39,436 nt of DNA from VGJV01 sp964646415 (lineage in GTDB: Bacteria; Patescibacteriota; Minisyncoccia; UBA6257; 2-01-FULL-56-20). Below are positions 30,591-36,786 of the stretch, in pieces (position 1 is the stretch's first letter; each line of letters begins with the position of its first letter). The stretch lies in the NCBI GenBank assembly GCA_964646415.1, contig CAZYEL010000009.1, positions 1 to 39,436 of the forward strand, written 5' to 3'. The position numbers were made by a program, and so were the translations under genes. Under the pieces are notes generated by a model, which worked only from the letters and a program-made list of their open reading frames with translations, had not been told where the DNA came from and searched no databases.

Positions 30591-31607
30591 ATGAATACCG
30601 AGGAAATCTCGATAAAACGAAGCCCGATTGTGGTCATCCGGACGCTTGTTGCGATTGAGCTTTGCGCATTCCTTGCCTACTATCTCGCGGCAACCCTGGG
30701 AAACTCGAAGTATGAACTCTTCCTGCGGCTCCCCCTTCTCCCGAGTCTTATTTCCTACCAGGCGTTGAAGTTTTTTATCCTCTCCGGCGTGCAATTTGTG
30801 ATTACGGTCTACGCCTTTCTCCGGTGGTACTACGAATCCTACACCATCAAGCCCGGTGCGATATCGCATCAACGGGGAGTGTTTTTGAAGCAACGCACAA
30901 TGACGCCGCTTCACGCTTCGATGTCCTTTACCGTCGTTTCCGGCCCTCTCAAAAATCTCCTCCATTATGGAACAATTTATATCCGCGAGAACACATCGAA
31001 TCACACGCTCACCCTCGCCGATATCTCGCGACCGGAACAATGTCTCGCGACGATAGAAAAAGCTCTTGATAGCCGCCCGACGGGCGGCAATAACGCGCCG
31101 CGCAAACAGCCCGACGTCGCGCACCTTCTCGAAGAAGACGAGCATGAGCAGCTGGAGTTCAAGTCCTCGCTCCGTTTCGACCACCGCACCAACCAGGTGA
31201 ACCGGGAAATCGAAAAGACAGCGATGAAAACCATCGCGGCATTTCTTAACTCAAAGGGAGGCTCCCTCGTTGTAGGAGTGGACGATGGGCACCGCCCGCT
31301 CGGTATCCACTATGATTATCAGACAATCGGGCGGCAGGACCGCGACGGATTTGAAAATCATTTCACCCAAGTCTTCAATAAGATGATCGGCGCGGAGTTC
31401 CGGCATCATGCCCAGCTTCGCTTCCATACGCTCGAAGGGAAGGAACTATGCGTGGTGGATGTCGAACCTAGCAGCGCACCCGTGTACCTCCGCCTCGACA
31501 ACGACGAGCACTTCTACGTCCGCACGGGAAATGTGAGCACTCCCCTGCGTTTGAGCGAAGTAGAATCCTATGCGCGTTCCCGCTGGCCCCGGGGAACGGT
31601 GAGCTGA
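30591..31607 (+). CDS. Membrane protein fusing a bacterial PH domain and a Schlafen AlbA_2 domain
   Basis: A 338-residue protein in three parts. Two membrane helices at about 14-36 and 58-80 are followed by a bPH_2-like domain (85-155; Y-T-I-K-P-G-A-I-S-H-Q-R-G-V-F-L-K is typical of DUF304). After a short linker comes an AlbA_2/Schlafen-like domain (about 183-335; E-Q-L-E-F-K-S-S-L, K-T-I-A-A-F-L-N-S-K-G-G-S-L-V-V-G-V-D-D, and D-E-H-F-Y-V-R-T-G-N). AlbA_2 domains bind nucleic acid or nucleotides and occur in regulators and some defence proteins. The linker is encoded by a small palindrome (31072-31088). Tethering this domain to the membrane is unusual; the function is unknown. I use ATG 30591 because of the promoter spacing. 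Confidence 0.8.
   Translation: MNTEEISIKRSPIVVIRTLVAIELCAFLAYYLAATLGNSKYELFLRLPLLPSLISYQALKFFILSGVQFVITVYAFLRWYYESYTIKPGAISHQRGVFLKQRTMTPLHASMSFTVVSGPLKNLLHYGTIYIRENTSNHTLTLADISRPEQCLATIEKALDSRPTGGNNAPRKQPDVAHLLEEDEHEQLEFKSSLRFDHRTNQVNREIEKTAMKTIAAFLNSKGGSLVVGVDDGHRPLGIHYDYQTIGRQDRDGFENHFTQVFNKMIGAEFRHHAQLRFHTLEGKELCVVDVEPSSAPVYLRLDNDEHFYVRTGNVSTPLRLSEVESYARSRWPRGTVS
31072..31088 (+). repeat. GCCGCCCG-A-CGGGCGGC palindrome in the domain linker
   Basis: A 17-nt perfect palindrome with one central base lies exactly in the linker between the PH-like and AlbA_2 domains (encoding S-R-P-T-G-G). It is like the other in-gene palindromes of this window. Confidence 0.6.
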
Positions 31608-31610
31608 ACT

Positions 31611-31802
31611 TTATTGCGCCGTACTGGTCGCGTACTGTTCAATCACAATCGGTGCGTGGGTATATTCCCGATTCGCAAGATATCCCAAGCCGAAACTCAT
31701 CGTCGCGACAAGGAAAATAATGACCGCGAAACCAATCTCTTGCTTGTTGGTGATGCACCAGTTCCGTGCCCGCGCGAAAAGAATTTGCAAGCGAGATTCC
31801 AT
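31611..31802 (-). CDS. Small single-pass membrane protein (63 aa)
   Basis: The product has a basic N-terminal part (M-E-S-R-L-Q-I-L-F-A-R-A-R-N-W), one membrane helix at about 24-43 (F-A-V-I-I-F-L-V-A-T-M-S-F-G-L-G-Y-L-A) and a short polar tail ending S-T-A-Q. The positive-inside rule predicts the N-terminus in the cytoplasm. I know of no function. It ends 3 nt from the convergent AlbA_2 gene and lies downstream of the exonuclease gene on the same strand, so it may be its operon partner. Confidence 0.65.
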   Translation of the reverse strand: MESRLQILFARARNWCITNKQEIGFAVIIFLVATMSFGLGYLANREYTHAPIVIEQYATSTAQ

Positions 31803-31807
31803 TGAAT

Positions 31808-31842
31808 TCCACTTAAAACTTACCGCTTAAAGCTAAAAGCTT
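31808..31842 (-). repeat. CTTAAAGCTAAAAGCTT repeat between two minus-strand genes
   Basis: An AT-rich word iterates in the gap and gives an imperfect hairpin around AAGCTTTTAGCTTTAAGC (minus strand). A related stretch is found in murC at 28172-28196 (ACTTACCACTAAAAGCTC). It contributes the stop codon of the exonuclease gene. Confidence 0.5.
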
Positions 31843-32552
31843 AGTAGTGTCTTCCATTTCTCATAAAGCGCCCGCGTGGCGCGAAGGTCGCCCACGTTAT
31901 ACCGTGCAATCTCCAAAAACTTCTTTTTCTTGAAAAGCGGCCCCACGTCATCGCCCGTAACTCCCGCCGCCTTGGGACTTTCAATGCCGAATGCCCGCGA
32001 CCAGAGATGTAAGCTCCCTTTCCGCCGCACCGCGCCGTAAAAGGTAAGCTGTTCCAGGAGGTCGATGTGAAGCGCTTCCGGATTATTTTGGTAGAGATAC
32101 CTGCCGCGCATCAAATCCTTACTCGGACGGATACCGTGAATCGCCGAGCGGATAAAAAGAAACGGCATATCGAAGGAGCGCCCGTTGAACGTCACGAACA
32201 CTTGGCACTTTCGCGCAACCTCCCAAAACTTTTCAAGCATTTCTTTCTCCTCCATCGCCTTGAAAAGAATCCCGTCCTCCCTTATCTCTTCGTACTTTGC
32301 CCCGGGCGCCTGGAAATACACCGCGCCTTCGTTCTTGTGATAGTCCAAGATGCCAATCGCCACAATCGAGCCCGTAAGCGGAGAAAATCCGAGACCCGTC
32401 TTCAAATCCTCGAGTGCAAGCTTATATTCTTCCTCATTGTCCGATTCTTTTTTAATCCATCGGGTAAGGGATTCCTGCGTCGCCTTGTCGAGTGCATCGT
32501 AGTCTTCGCCTATTGTTTCGATATCCAGGATAATCGTTTGCTGGGTTGACAT
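31833..32552 (-). CDS. Predicted DEDD-type 3'-5' exonuclease (PolB exo-domain-like)
   Basis: A 239-residue RNase H-fold nuclease. Exo I is L-D10-I-E12-T; Exo II is in V-T-F-N-G-R-S-F-D-M-P-F-L; Exo III is Y-N-V-G-D-L-R-A-T-R-A-L-Y, the DEDDy form. This pattern fits the family of stand-alone exonucleases related to the proofreading domain of family B DNA polymerases. It would remove nucleotides from the 3' end of DNA or RNA; which one is not clear. The frame is open to 32582, but I choose ATG 32552 because TATGAT lies exactly 7 nt upstream and similarity starts there. Confidence 0.82.
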   Translation of the reverse strand: MSTQQTIILDIETIGEDYDALDKATQESLTRWIKKESDNEEEYKLALEDLKTGLGFSPLTGSIVAIGILDYHKNEGAVYFQAPGAKYEEIREDGILFKAMEEKEMLEKFWEVARKCQVFVTFNGRSFDMPFLFIRSAIHGIRPSKDLMRGRYLYQNNPEALHIDLLEQLTFYGAVRRKGSLHLWSRAFGIESPKAAGVTGDDVGPLFKKKKFLEIARYNVGDLRATRALYEKWKTLLSF

Positions 32553-32559
32553 ATCTTCA

Positions 32560-32565
32560 ATCATA
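32560..32565 (-). promoter_or_regulatory. TATGAT box 7 nt before the exonuclease gene
   Basis: Minus-strand TATGAT, with TATGCT next to it, ends seven bases before ATG 32552, as in the other presumed leaderless genes here. It supports the shorter start. Confidence 0.5.
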
Positions 32566-32693
32566 GCATAGAATTCCTTCATAATTCAGCGAAGGGAGGA
32601 GTTAAAAAATGGCTACCCCGCCACCCCAATTATAACTCTAAGGAACGGCGGGATACTCATTTTTTCAGCCAATCGCTTCGCTCTTAGGAAAAA

Positions 32694-32966
32694 ATGGCAC
32701 ATACAAAAGCACTTGGTTCAACTAAACTCGGGCGGGATTCTGCGGCGAAACGGCTTGGCGTAAAAATCCAGGACGGAACCAAAGCAGCCGCCGGGCAAAT
32801 CATTATCCGCCAGCGCGGCTCGAAGTACACCGAAGGGACGAATGTCCGCCGTGGAGCCGACGACACGCTCTACGCCGCGAAAAGCGGGAAGGTGAAATTC
32901 TTGACCAAATCGAAAATCCGCTTCGACGGCAACCGCCGCAGCACAACCGTGGTTTCGGTTGCGTAG
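32694..32966 (+). CDS. rpmA: 50S ribosomal protein bL27
   Basis: A 90-residue bL27, whose N-terminal tail reaches the peptidyl-transferase centre and contacts the tRNA ends. It begins directly with M-A-H-T-K-A-L-G-S-T, without the cleaved N-terminal extension seen in Firmicutes, followed by the conserved G-R-D-S-A-A-K-R-L-G-V-K and R-Q-R-G-S-K-Y motifs. An AGGA five nt before the ATG makes it one of few genes here with a recognisable Shine-Dalgarno sequence. bL21 (rplU), its common partner, is not beside it. It is monocistronic and ends in a strong terminator. Confidence 0.95.
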   Translation: MAHTKALGSTKLGRDSAAKRLGVKIQDGTKAAAGQIIIRQRGSKYTEGTNVRRGADDTLYAAKSGKVKFLTKSKIRFDGNRRSTTVVSVA

Positions 32967-32987
32967 TATCAATCGGCAAGAATTGGA

Positions 32988-33020
32988 AAGTCCCGCTTCA
33001 AAGCGGGACTTTTTTATTTT
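32988..33020. terminator. Rho-independent terminator between rpmA and rplI (convergent)
   Basis: The AAGTCCCGCTT stem pairs perfectly with AAGCGGGACTT around a tiny loop and is followed by a T-run (33010-33020) on the plus strand. It ends rpmA. The A residues before the stem would serve as a weaker T-run for rplI on the other strand, but it overlaps the rplI 3' end. Confidence 0.85.
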
Positions 33021-33472
33021 TTCTCTTCCGGCTTCACCATCACCTTAACTTCCAGCATGTCCGTTCCCCGCGGGAAACGAAGTTTCACCACATGTTCCCC
33101 AAAACTTTTGAGCGGATGCTCAAGCACAATCTCCGCCCGCTCTTTGCCTAAAAGCTTTGCGTCGCGGAGCGCGCTCAAAATGTCCTCCTTTGTGACCGAC
33201 CCGAATACCGACCCTGCGTCGTCGGTTTTGAGCGTGAATTCAATCGCCCGCTCGGCGAGCACCCGCCGCATTGCATCGAGGTGCTTCGCAATCTCCTTCC
33301 CCTCCTTCTCTTTCGCTGCCTGAAGCGCTTCCATCTCTTTAAGCGTCTGCGGAGTGACCAGCTTTGCCAATCCTCGCGGGAAAAGGAAATTCCGCGCGTA
33401 TCCGTCGCTTATCTCCTTTATATCGTTTTTCTTTCCTCTTCCAGGGACATCCTTAAGTAAAATAATTTTCAT
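33014..33472 (-). CDS. rplI: 50S ribosomal protein bL9
   Basis: A 152-residue bL9, which bridges neighbouring ribosomes and helps keep the reading frame. The N-terminal domain begins M-K-I-I-L-L-K-D-V-P-G-R-G-K-K-N-D with the conserved G-Y-A-R-N-F-L-F-P-R-G-L-A segment (29-41), followed by the long connecting helix and the C-terminal domain with S-V-F-G-S-V-T near 90. The length is normal. The open frame extends six codons upstream, but similarity starts at ATG 33472. Since bL9 is missing in some CPR lineages, its presence limits where this genome can belong. Confidence 0.95.
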   Translation of the reverse strand: MKIILLKDVPGRGKKNDIKEISDGYARNFLFPRGLAKLVTPQTLKEMEALQAAKEKEGKEIAKHLDAMRRVLAERAIEFTLKTDDAGSVFGSVTKEDILSALRDAKLLGKERAEIVLEHPLKSFGEHVVKLRFPRGTDMLEVKVMVKPEEKK

Positions 33473-33481
33473 GGTATGTAT

Positions 33482-33551
33482 CGATGCCAATGTACGAATA
33501 TATACTAATCTTCCATTCGCATTATTAGTATAAATTAGTATATCAGCATCG
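33482..33551 (-). repeat. Second copy of the GATGCTAATATAC hairpin (rplI-ctpA gap)
   Basis: Arms 33482-33509 and 33524-33551 match at 23 of 28 positions around a 14-nt loop. Read from the right, the arm plus loop (GATGC, ATATACTAAT, TACTAAT, GCGAATG) matches the left arm of 17383-17419 at 31 of 37 positions. It fills the gap between ctpA and rplI on the minus strand. Confidence 0.8.
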
Positions 33552-33554
33552 CGC

Positions 33555-34781
33555 TTATTTTTTTAATTCTTCCTTCATTATCTCAATTGCCTTATCAAGC
33601 TGCGGGTCGCGCTTCTTTTCGATATCTTCATCAGTAAGCTTCACTTCCACGTCCGGGGCAATGCCTTTCCCCTCAAGAATAGTACCGCTTGGAAGCACCC
33701 AGTGGGCAATAGTAAGCTTCAGAGAAGAACCGTCCCGAAGGTCGGTAAGCTGCTGCACCGTGCCTTTGCCGAAGCTTTGCGTCCCCACCAATTTTATATG
33801 CCGATTGTCGTGGAGCGCGCCCGCAAGAATCTCCGCGGCGGATGCCGAACCTTCGTTGATAAGTACCACCACGGGAAACTCCGCAAGCGCCGCGTTCCCG
33901 TTTGCGCGAAGCTGGTCAATGACTCCGGACCTTCCCTCTTCGCTCACCACGAGCGTTCCTCGCGGCAGGAACCATCCCGCAAGATTTACCGCGGTTTCAA
34001 GATACCCGCCCGGGTTATTGCGAAGGTCGAGAATCAGGCCCTTTGCGCCCTGTGCCGACGCCTGCACTATCGCCTGATAGAAAAGCGAACCGGCATTCCC
34101 GTTGAAGCTGTAGAGGCGGATGTACTCGATGTTCCCCTCCTTCATTTCGGAGTCGAGCGTGGGCACGATGATGCGTTCACGCTTCAGCTTTATCTCCCGG
34201 GGCTTCTCCCACGTGGCGCGGGAAATGGTGAGCGTCACATCCGTCCGCTCCGGCCCCCGTATCATGCGCACCGCTTCGTCAATGCTTATGCCTTCGGTCG
34301 ACGTCGAATTCACCCGTAAGATGGCGTCGCCGCCGCGGAGCCCCGCTTTGCTCGCAGGAGTATCTTTAAGCGGCGCGATAATCAGCAACTGCCCCTTCCG
34401 GATGCCGAGTTCCGCCCCGACTCCCCCGAAATTCCCTCGGATATCGTCTTCAAACTGCTTGCTGTCTCCCGGCTTTAAAAAAATGGAGTACGGGTCGTTT
34501 AAGGAATCCACCAGTCCTCCGATGGCGCCGTACACCCGGGCGCTGTTGCGTATATCCTTCGCCTTGAGATACATGTCGTCAATCGTTTCCCATGCCTGCC
34601 AGAAGGTGCCAAAATCCGCGTCCGTGGTCTTTGTACCGTCCGTGCCGGTCAATTCCTTCACTACAATAGTCCTTGGCGAGCGGCTTCCCACCTGGTACCC
34701 CAGCGTCGCCCCTCCGGCAAGGAGAAGAATCACCACAAGCGACACGCCCATAATCAATCCCGTCCTCCGTACTTGTTGCAT
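33555..34781 (-). CDS. ctpA: S41 family carboxy-terminal processing protease
   Basis: A 408-residue exported serine protease that trims C-termini of envelope proteins. One N-terminal membrane anchor (about 8-30) is followed by a PDZ domain (about 115-195, with G-N-F-G-G-V-G-A-E-L-G and A-G-L-R-G-G-D-A-I-L) and the catalytic domain: S312 in N-E-G-S-A-S-A-A-E-I-L and K339 in S-F-G-K-G-T-V-Q, the Ser-Lys dyad with the following Gln. D-L-R-N-N-P-G-G forms the oxyanion region. I choose ATG 34781 over 34817: a TACAAT box lies 7 nt upstream, and the added 12 residues would overlap the promoter. Confidence 0.92.
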   Translation of the reverse strand: MQQVRRTGLIMGVSLVVILLLAGGATLGYQVGSRSPRTIVVKELTGTDGTKTTDADFGTFWQAWETIDDMYLKAKDIRNSARVYGAIGGLVDSLNDPYSIFLKPGDSKQFEDDIRGNFGGVGAELGIRKGQLLIIAPLKDTPASKAGLRGGDAILRVNSTSTEGISIDEAVRMIRGPERTDVTLTISRATWEKPREIKLKRERIIVPTLDSEMKEGNIEYIRLYSFNGNAGSLFYQAIVQASAQGAKGLILDLRNNPGGYLETAVNLAGWFLPRGTLVVSEEGRSGVIDQLRANGNAALAEFPVVVLINEGSASAAEILAGALHDNRHIKLVGTQSFGKGTVQQLTDLRDGSSLKLTIAHWVLPSGTILEGKGIAPDVEVKLTDEDIEKKRDPQLDKAIEIMKEELKK

Positions 34782-34788
34782 GCGGTTT

Positions 34789-34817
34789 ATTGTATCAAGC
34801 CGTGTGAGGCGGCGCAA
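34789..34817 (-). promoter_or_regulatory. Promoter for ctpA
   Basis: Minus-strand TTGCGC (34812-34817), 17 nt, TACAAT (34789-34794), then 7 nt to ATG 34781. The spacing predicts a leaderless transcript. Confidence 0.6.
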
Positions 34818-34828
34818 ACCCGTTGCAG

Positions 34829-34857
34829 CTATTCACTATTCGCTATAAGCTATTTCC
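34829..34857 (+). repeat. CTATTCACTATTCGCTATAAGC iterated repeat
   Basis: Iterated CTATT/CGCTATA words fill the gap up to ATG 34858. Related words occur inside fmt (36008-36030) and, reversed, in murC and P4. No Shine-Dalgarno sequence follows. Confidence 0.6.
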
Positions 34858-35145
34858 ATGTCCTTCGAAAAACCGGAATATCTCGCGAAACTCAAATCAC
34901 GGAAGTTGGAATCGCATGTGTACCGCCGGTATCAGCTTTTAGGTCTCCAAATCGCTGATTTGCTGGGCGATAGGACGCACAAGGCGCTCTATATCAAACT
35001 GGTCAAAGAGCGCGGCTCCGAAGAGCTTTTGGGGCTTGCGAAACGCATCAGTTCTCTTGGGCATGTGGAGAAAAAAGGGGCATATTTTATGGCATGCCTG
35101 CAAGGGGAAAATTCTAAGCATCAAGCACCAAAATACAAACAATGA
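34858..35145 (+). CDS. Hypothetical protein (95 aa)
   Basis: A small, charged, mostly helical protein beginning M-S-F-E-K-P-E-Y-L-A-K-L with Y-R-R-Y-Q-L-L-G-L-Q-I-A-D-L-L and A-L-Y-I-K-L-V-K-E-R near the centre. Similar short proteins occur in Parcubacteria as far as I recall, without a function. The last 11 or so residues (S-K-H-Q-A-P-K-Y-K-Q) are encoded by the first words of the downstream repeat, so the original stop may have been lost and the end extended. No membrane segment. It precedes def by 93 nt. Confidence 0.65.
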   Translation: MSFEKPEYLAKLKSRKLESHVYRRYQLLGLQIADLLGDRTHKALYIKLVKERGSEELLGLAKRISSLGHVEKKGAYFMACLQGENSKHQAPKYKQ

Positions 35146-35234
35146 CCAAACTACAAATCTACAAACGAATTCGGGTTTTGAACTTTGAGAATTGGAGCTT
35201 ATTTGTAATTTGGGATTTGTAATTTGGGATTTTC
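35110..35234 (+). repeat. CACCAAAATACAAA...TTTGTAATTTGGGA inverted repeat
   Basis: The left part iterates CAAAATACAAAC, CAAACTACAAATC and CTACAAACG; the right part iterates TTTGTAATTTGGGATTTG. The halves are roughly complementary and would form a long imperfect hairpin. The sequence type (CAAGCACCAAA...TTTGGGATTT) resembles a word family I recall in other uncultivated bacteria. It overlaps the end of the gene at 34858. Confidence 0.7.
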
Positions 35235-35238
35235 CGGC

Positions 35239-35781
35239 ATGGACCACATCCTCCAAATCACCAACAAGCAGGAATTCATATTTCTTCGGCGAAAGACAAA
35301 GCGCTTTGATTTTGCCGCGCATACGCCAAAAGAAATCAATGAGCTTCTCCAGCGGATGAAACGCGCGATGCGGGAGGCGCGCGGCGTCGGCCTTTCCGCA
35401 AACCAGATAGGCGTGGATGCGCAGGTTTTTGTCGCGGAAGTTCCCGGGGCAAATCAAGAGTTGAAATTTTATGCGGTTTTTAACCCCGTCATCGAAAAAA
35501 TAAGCGAAGAAAAGGAGGTGAACGAAGAAGGATGCTTGAGCGTACCCAAGAAGTACGGGGACGTGCCCCGCGCGACGAATCTTATGCTCCGCGGCTTCGA
35601 TAAACGCGGCAAGCCTGTGAAAATAAAAGCATGGGGACTTCTCGCGCGCGTGTTTCAACATGAAACCGACCACTTGAACGGCAAACTTTTCATCGACCGC
35701 GCGACGCAGACATACGAAGTGGCGGTCTCGGAACGCCTTACGAAACGGGAGAAGGAATTGGAAACTAAAAGTAAGTCCTAG
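35239..35781 (+). CDS. def: Peptide deformylase
   Basis: Metalloenzyme that removes the formyl group from nascent N-terminal formyl-Met. The 180-residue protein has all three motifs: G-V-G-L-S-A-N-Q-I-G near 50-59, E-G-C-L-S-V-P near 97-103 with the Cys metal ligand, and F-Q-H-E-T-D-H-L-N-G-K near 141-151 with the two His and catalytic Glu. I use ATG 35239; an in-frame TTG at 35224 lies inside the repeat. The gene precedes fmt, the enzyme that adds the formyl group, as in many bacteria. Confidence 0.95.
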   Translation: MDHILQITNKQEFIFLRRKTKRFDFAAHTPKEINELLQRMKRAMREARGVGLSANQIGVDAQVFVAEVPGANQELKFYAVFNPVIEKISEEKEVNEEGCLSVPKKYGDVPRATNLMLRGFDKRGKPVKIKAWGLLARVFQHETDHLNGKLFIDRATQTYEVAVSERLTKREKELETKSKS

Positions 35782-35802
35782 TGGCTAAGTTCTAATGGCT
35801 AA
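35782..35802 (+). repeat. CTAGTGGCTAAGTTCTAATGGCTAA repeat at the fmt start
   Basis: Two copies of the CTAATGGCTAA word in tandem; the second provides the ATGGCTAA start of fmt. The same happens at murG. It is the only spacer between def and fmt. Confidence 0.65.
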
Positions 35803-36742
35803 CTTCGCCTTCTTCGGCAGCCCCTGGTTCGCCGCGATTATACTGGACAAGCTCATCGCGGGCGGTTTTGTGCCGTCGGTCGTCGTGTGCAACCCTGACC
35901 GGCCGGTGGGGAGAAAGCAGCTGCTTACGGCGCCTGCCGTGAAGCAGCTTATAGCCAATCGCAAAGAGCAAATAGAAATACTGCAGCCGGAAAGATTAGA
36001 TCCTTCGCTATTTGCTATTCGCCATTCGCCCAATAAAAACAACAAGTTTGATGTTTTTATTGTTGCCACCTATGCCAAAATAATTTCCAAAGAAGTGTTT
36101 GCGCTTCCTCGTCTCGGCACTATCGGCATTCACCACTCGCTACTCCCCCTCCATCGCGGGCCTACGCCTATCCAAAGCGCAATCCTCGCGGGAGACGAAG
36201 AAACCGGCACTACGCTTTTTCTCATGGACGAAAAAATCGACCATGGTTCCATCATCGCGCAGCGCAAGGTGCAAATCGGGAATCACACCTACATGCATTT
36301 GGAACAAGAACTTGCGGAGATGAGCGGCGAGCTTTTAGTGAAAACGCTGCCGGACTTTCTCGCGGGGAAAGTCACGCCCATCTCACAGGATGAGTCAAAA
36401 GCGACATATACCAAGAAATTCATAACACAAGATGCGTTCATCGACGAAAAAGACCTCATCCGCACAGGAGGAAGGCTTAGCCTTCCCAGTGGGAAGGCTA
36501 AGCCTTCCCAAATTGATGAAGAACTTGCGTCTTTTATCGAACGCAAAATCCGCGCGTTGAATCCTGAACCCGGCACGTGGACGGAAACGCACCCTGTAAG
36601 GTTCGACCTTAAAAATTCCCAAGGTCGAACCTTGGGGGAAGAAAAAAAGCGCATCAAGCTCCTCGATGCGGAATTACGTGATGGGAAACTTATACTCAAA
36701 AAGATTCAGGTGGAGGGAGAAAAACCGAAGGACATATCTTAA
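35795..36742 (+). CDS. fmt: Methionyl-tRNA formyltransferase
   Basis: Fmt formylates Met-tRNA using 10-formyl-tetrahydrofolate, for initiation. The 315-residue protein has the Rossmann start A-F-F-G-S-P-W-F-A, the loop S-L-L-P-L-H-R-G-P-T-P-I-Q (115-127) and D149 in D-E-K-I-D-H-G. The catalytic site of E. coli Fmt is N106-V-H108; here the aligned residues are G111-I112-H113, so the Asn is replaced while His and Asp keep exact spacing. Three repeats lie in frame: near residues 52-79, 226-238 and 269-280. The protein looks complete, so it may work with a modified active site, or the Asn change may mark loss or altered use of formylation. It follows def with 13 nt between. Confidence 0.9.
   Translation: MANFAFFGSPWFAAIILDKLIAGGFVPSVVVCNPDRPVGRKQLLTAPAVKQLIANRKEQIEILQPERLDPSLFAIRHSPNKNNKFDVFIVATYAKIISKEVFALPRLGTIGIHHSLLPLHRGPTPIQSAILAGDEETGTTLFLMDEKIDHGSIIAQRKVQIGNHTYMHLEQELAEMSGELLVKTLPDFLAGKVTPISQDESKATYTKKFITQDAFIDEKDLIRTGGRLSLPSGKAKPSQIDEELASFIERKIRALNPEPGTWTETHPVRFDLKNSQGRTLGEEKKRIKLLDAELRDGKLILKKIQVEGEKPKDIS
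35947..36030 (+). repeat. AGCAAATAG / CTATTTGCT imperfect inverted repeat in fmt
   Basis: A left arm 35947-35975 ending AGCAAATAG pairs imperfectly with CTATTTGCTATTCGCCATTC (36008-36027). The encoded stretch (S-L-F-A-I-R-H-S-P-N-K-N-N) is where Fmt families vary in length. The words belong to the same class as 34829-34857 and the murC insertion. Confidence 0.55.
36470..36508 (+). repeat. Perfect 18-bp inverted repeat in fmt
   Basis: GGAAGGCTTAGCCTTCCC and its exact complement (36491-36508) are separated by AGT. Each arm is itself nearly palindromic. It encodes G-R-L-S-L-P-S-G-K-A-K-P-S, an insertion between the two Fmt domains or in the C-terminal domain. Confidence 0.85.
36598..36633 (+). 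repeat. AAGGTTCGACCTT inverted repeat in fmt
   Basis: Arms AAGGTTCGACCTT (36598-36610) and AAGGTCGAACCTT (36621-36633) are perfectly complementary with a 10-nt loop. The same word makes up the P5-P6 spacer (19271-19310). It is in frame near the Fmt C-terminus. Confidence 0.8.
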
Positions 36743-36786
36743 AAATGATGAGGGCTGGGAAAACGCTTGAAAGGCGCCGACCCGCC

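Noticed and set aside
32583..32693. Riboswitch or ribosomal-protein leader upstream of rpmA
   Set aside because: The 111-nt gap has a TATAAC and some pairing but no recognisable leader structure.
34939..35673. Minus-strand ORF of 244 residues
   Set aside because: It runs through def, the long intergenic repeat and the small gene at 34858; the peptide is repeat-derived.
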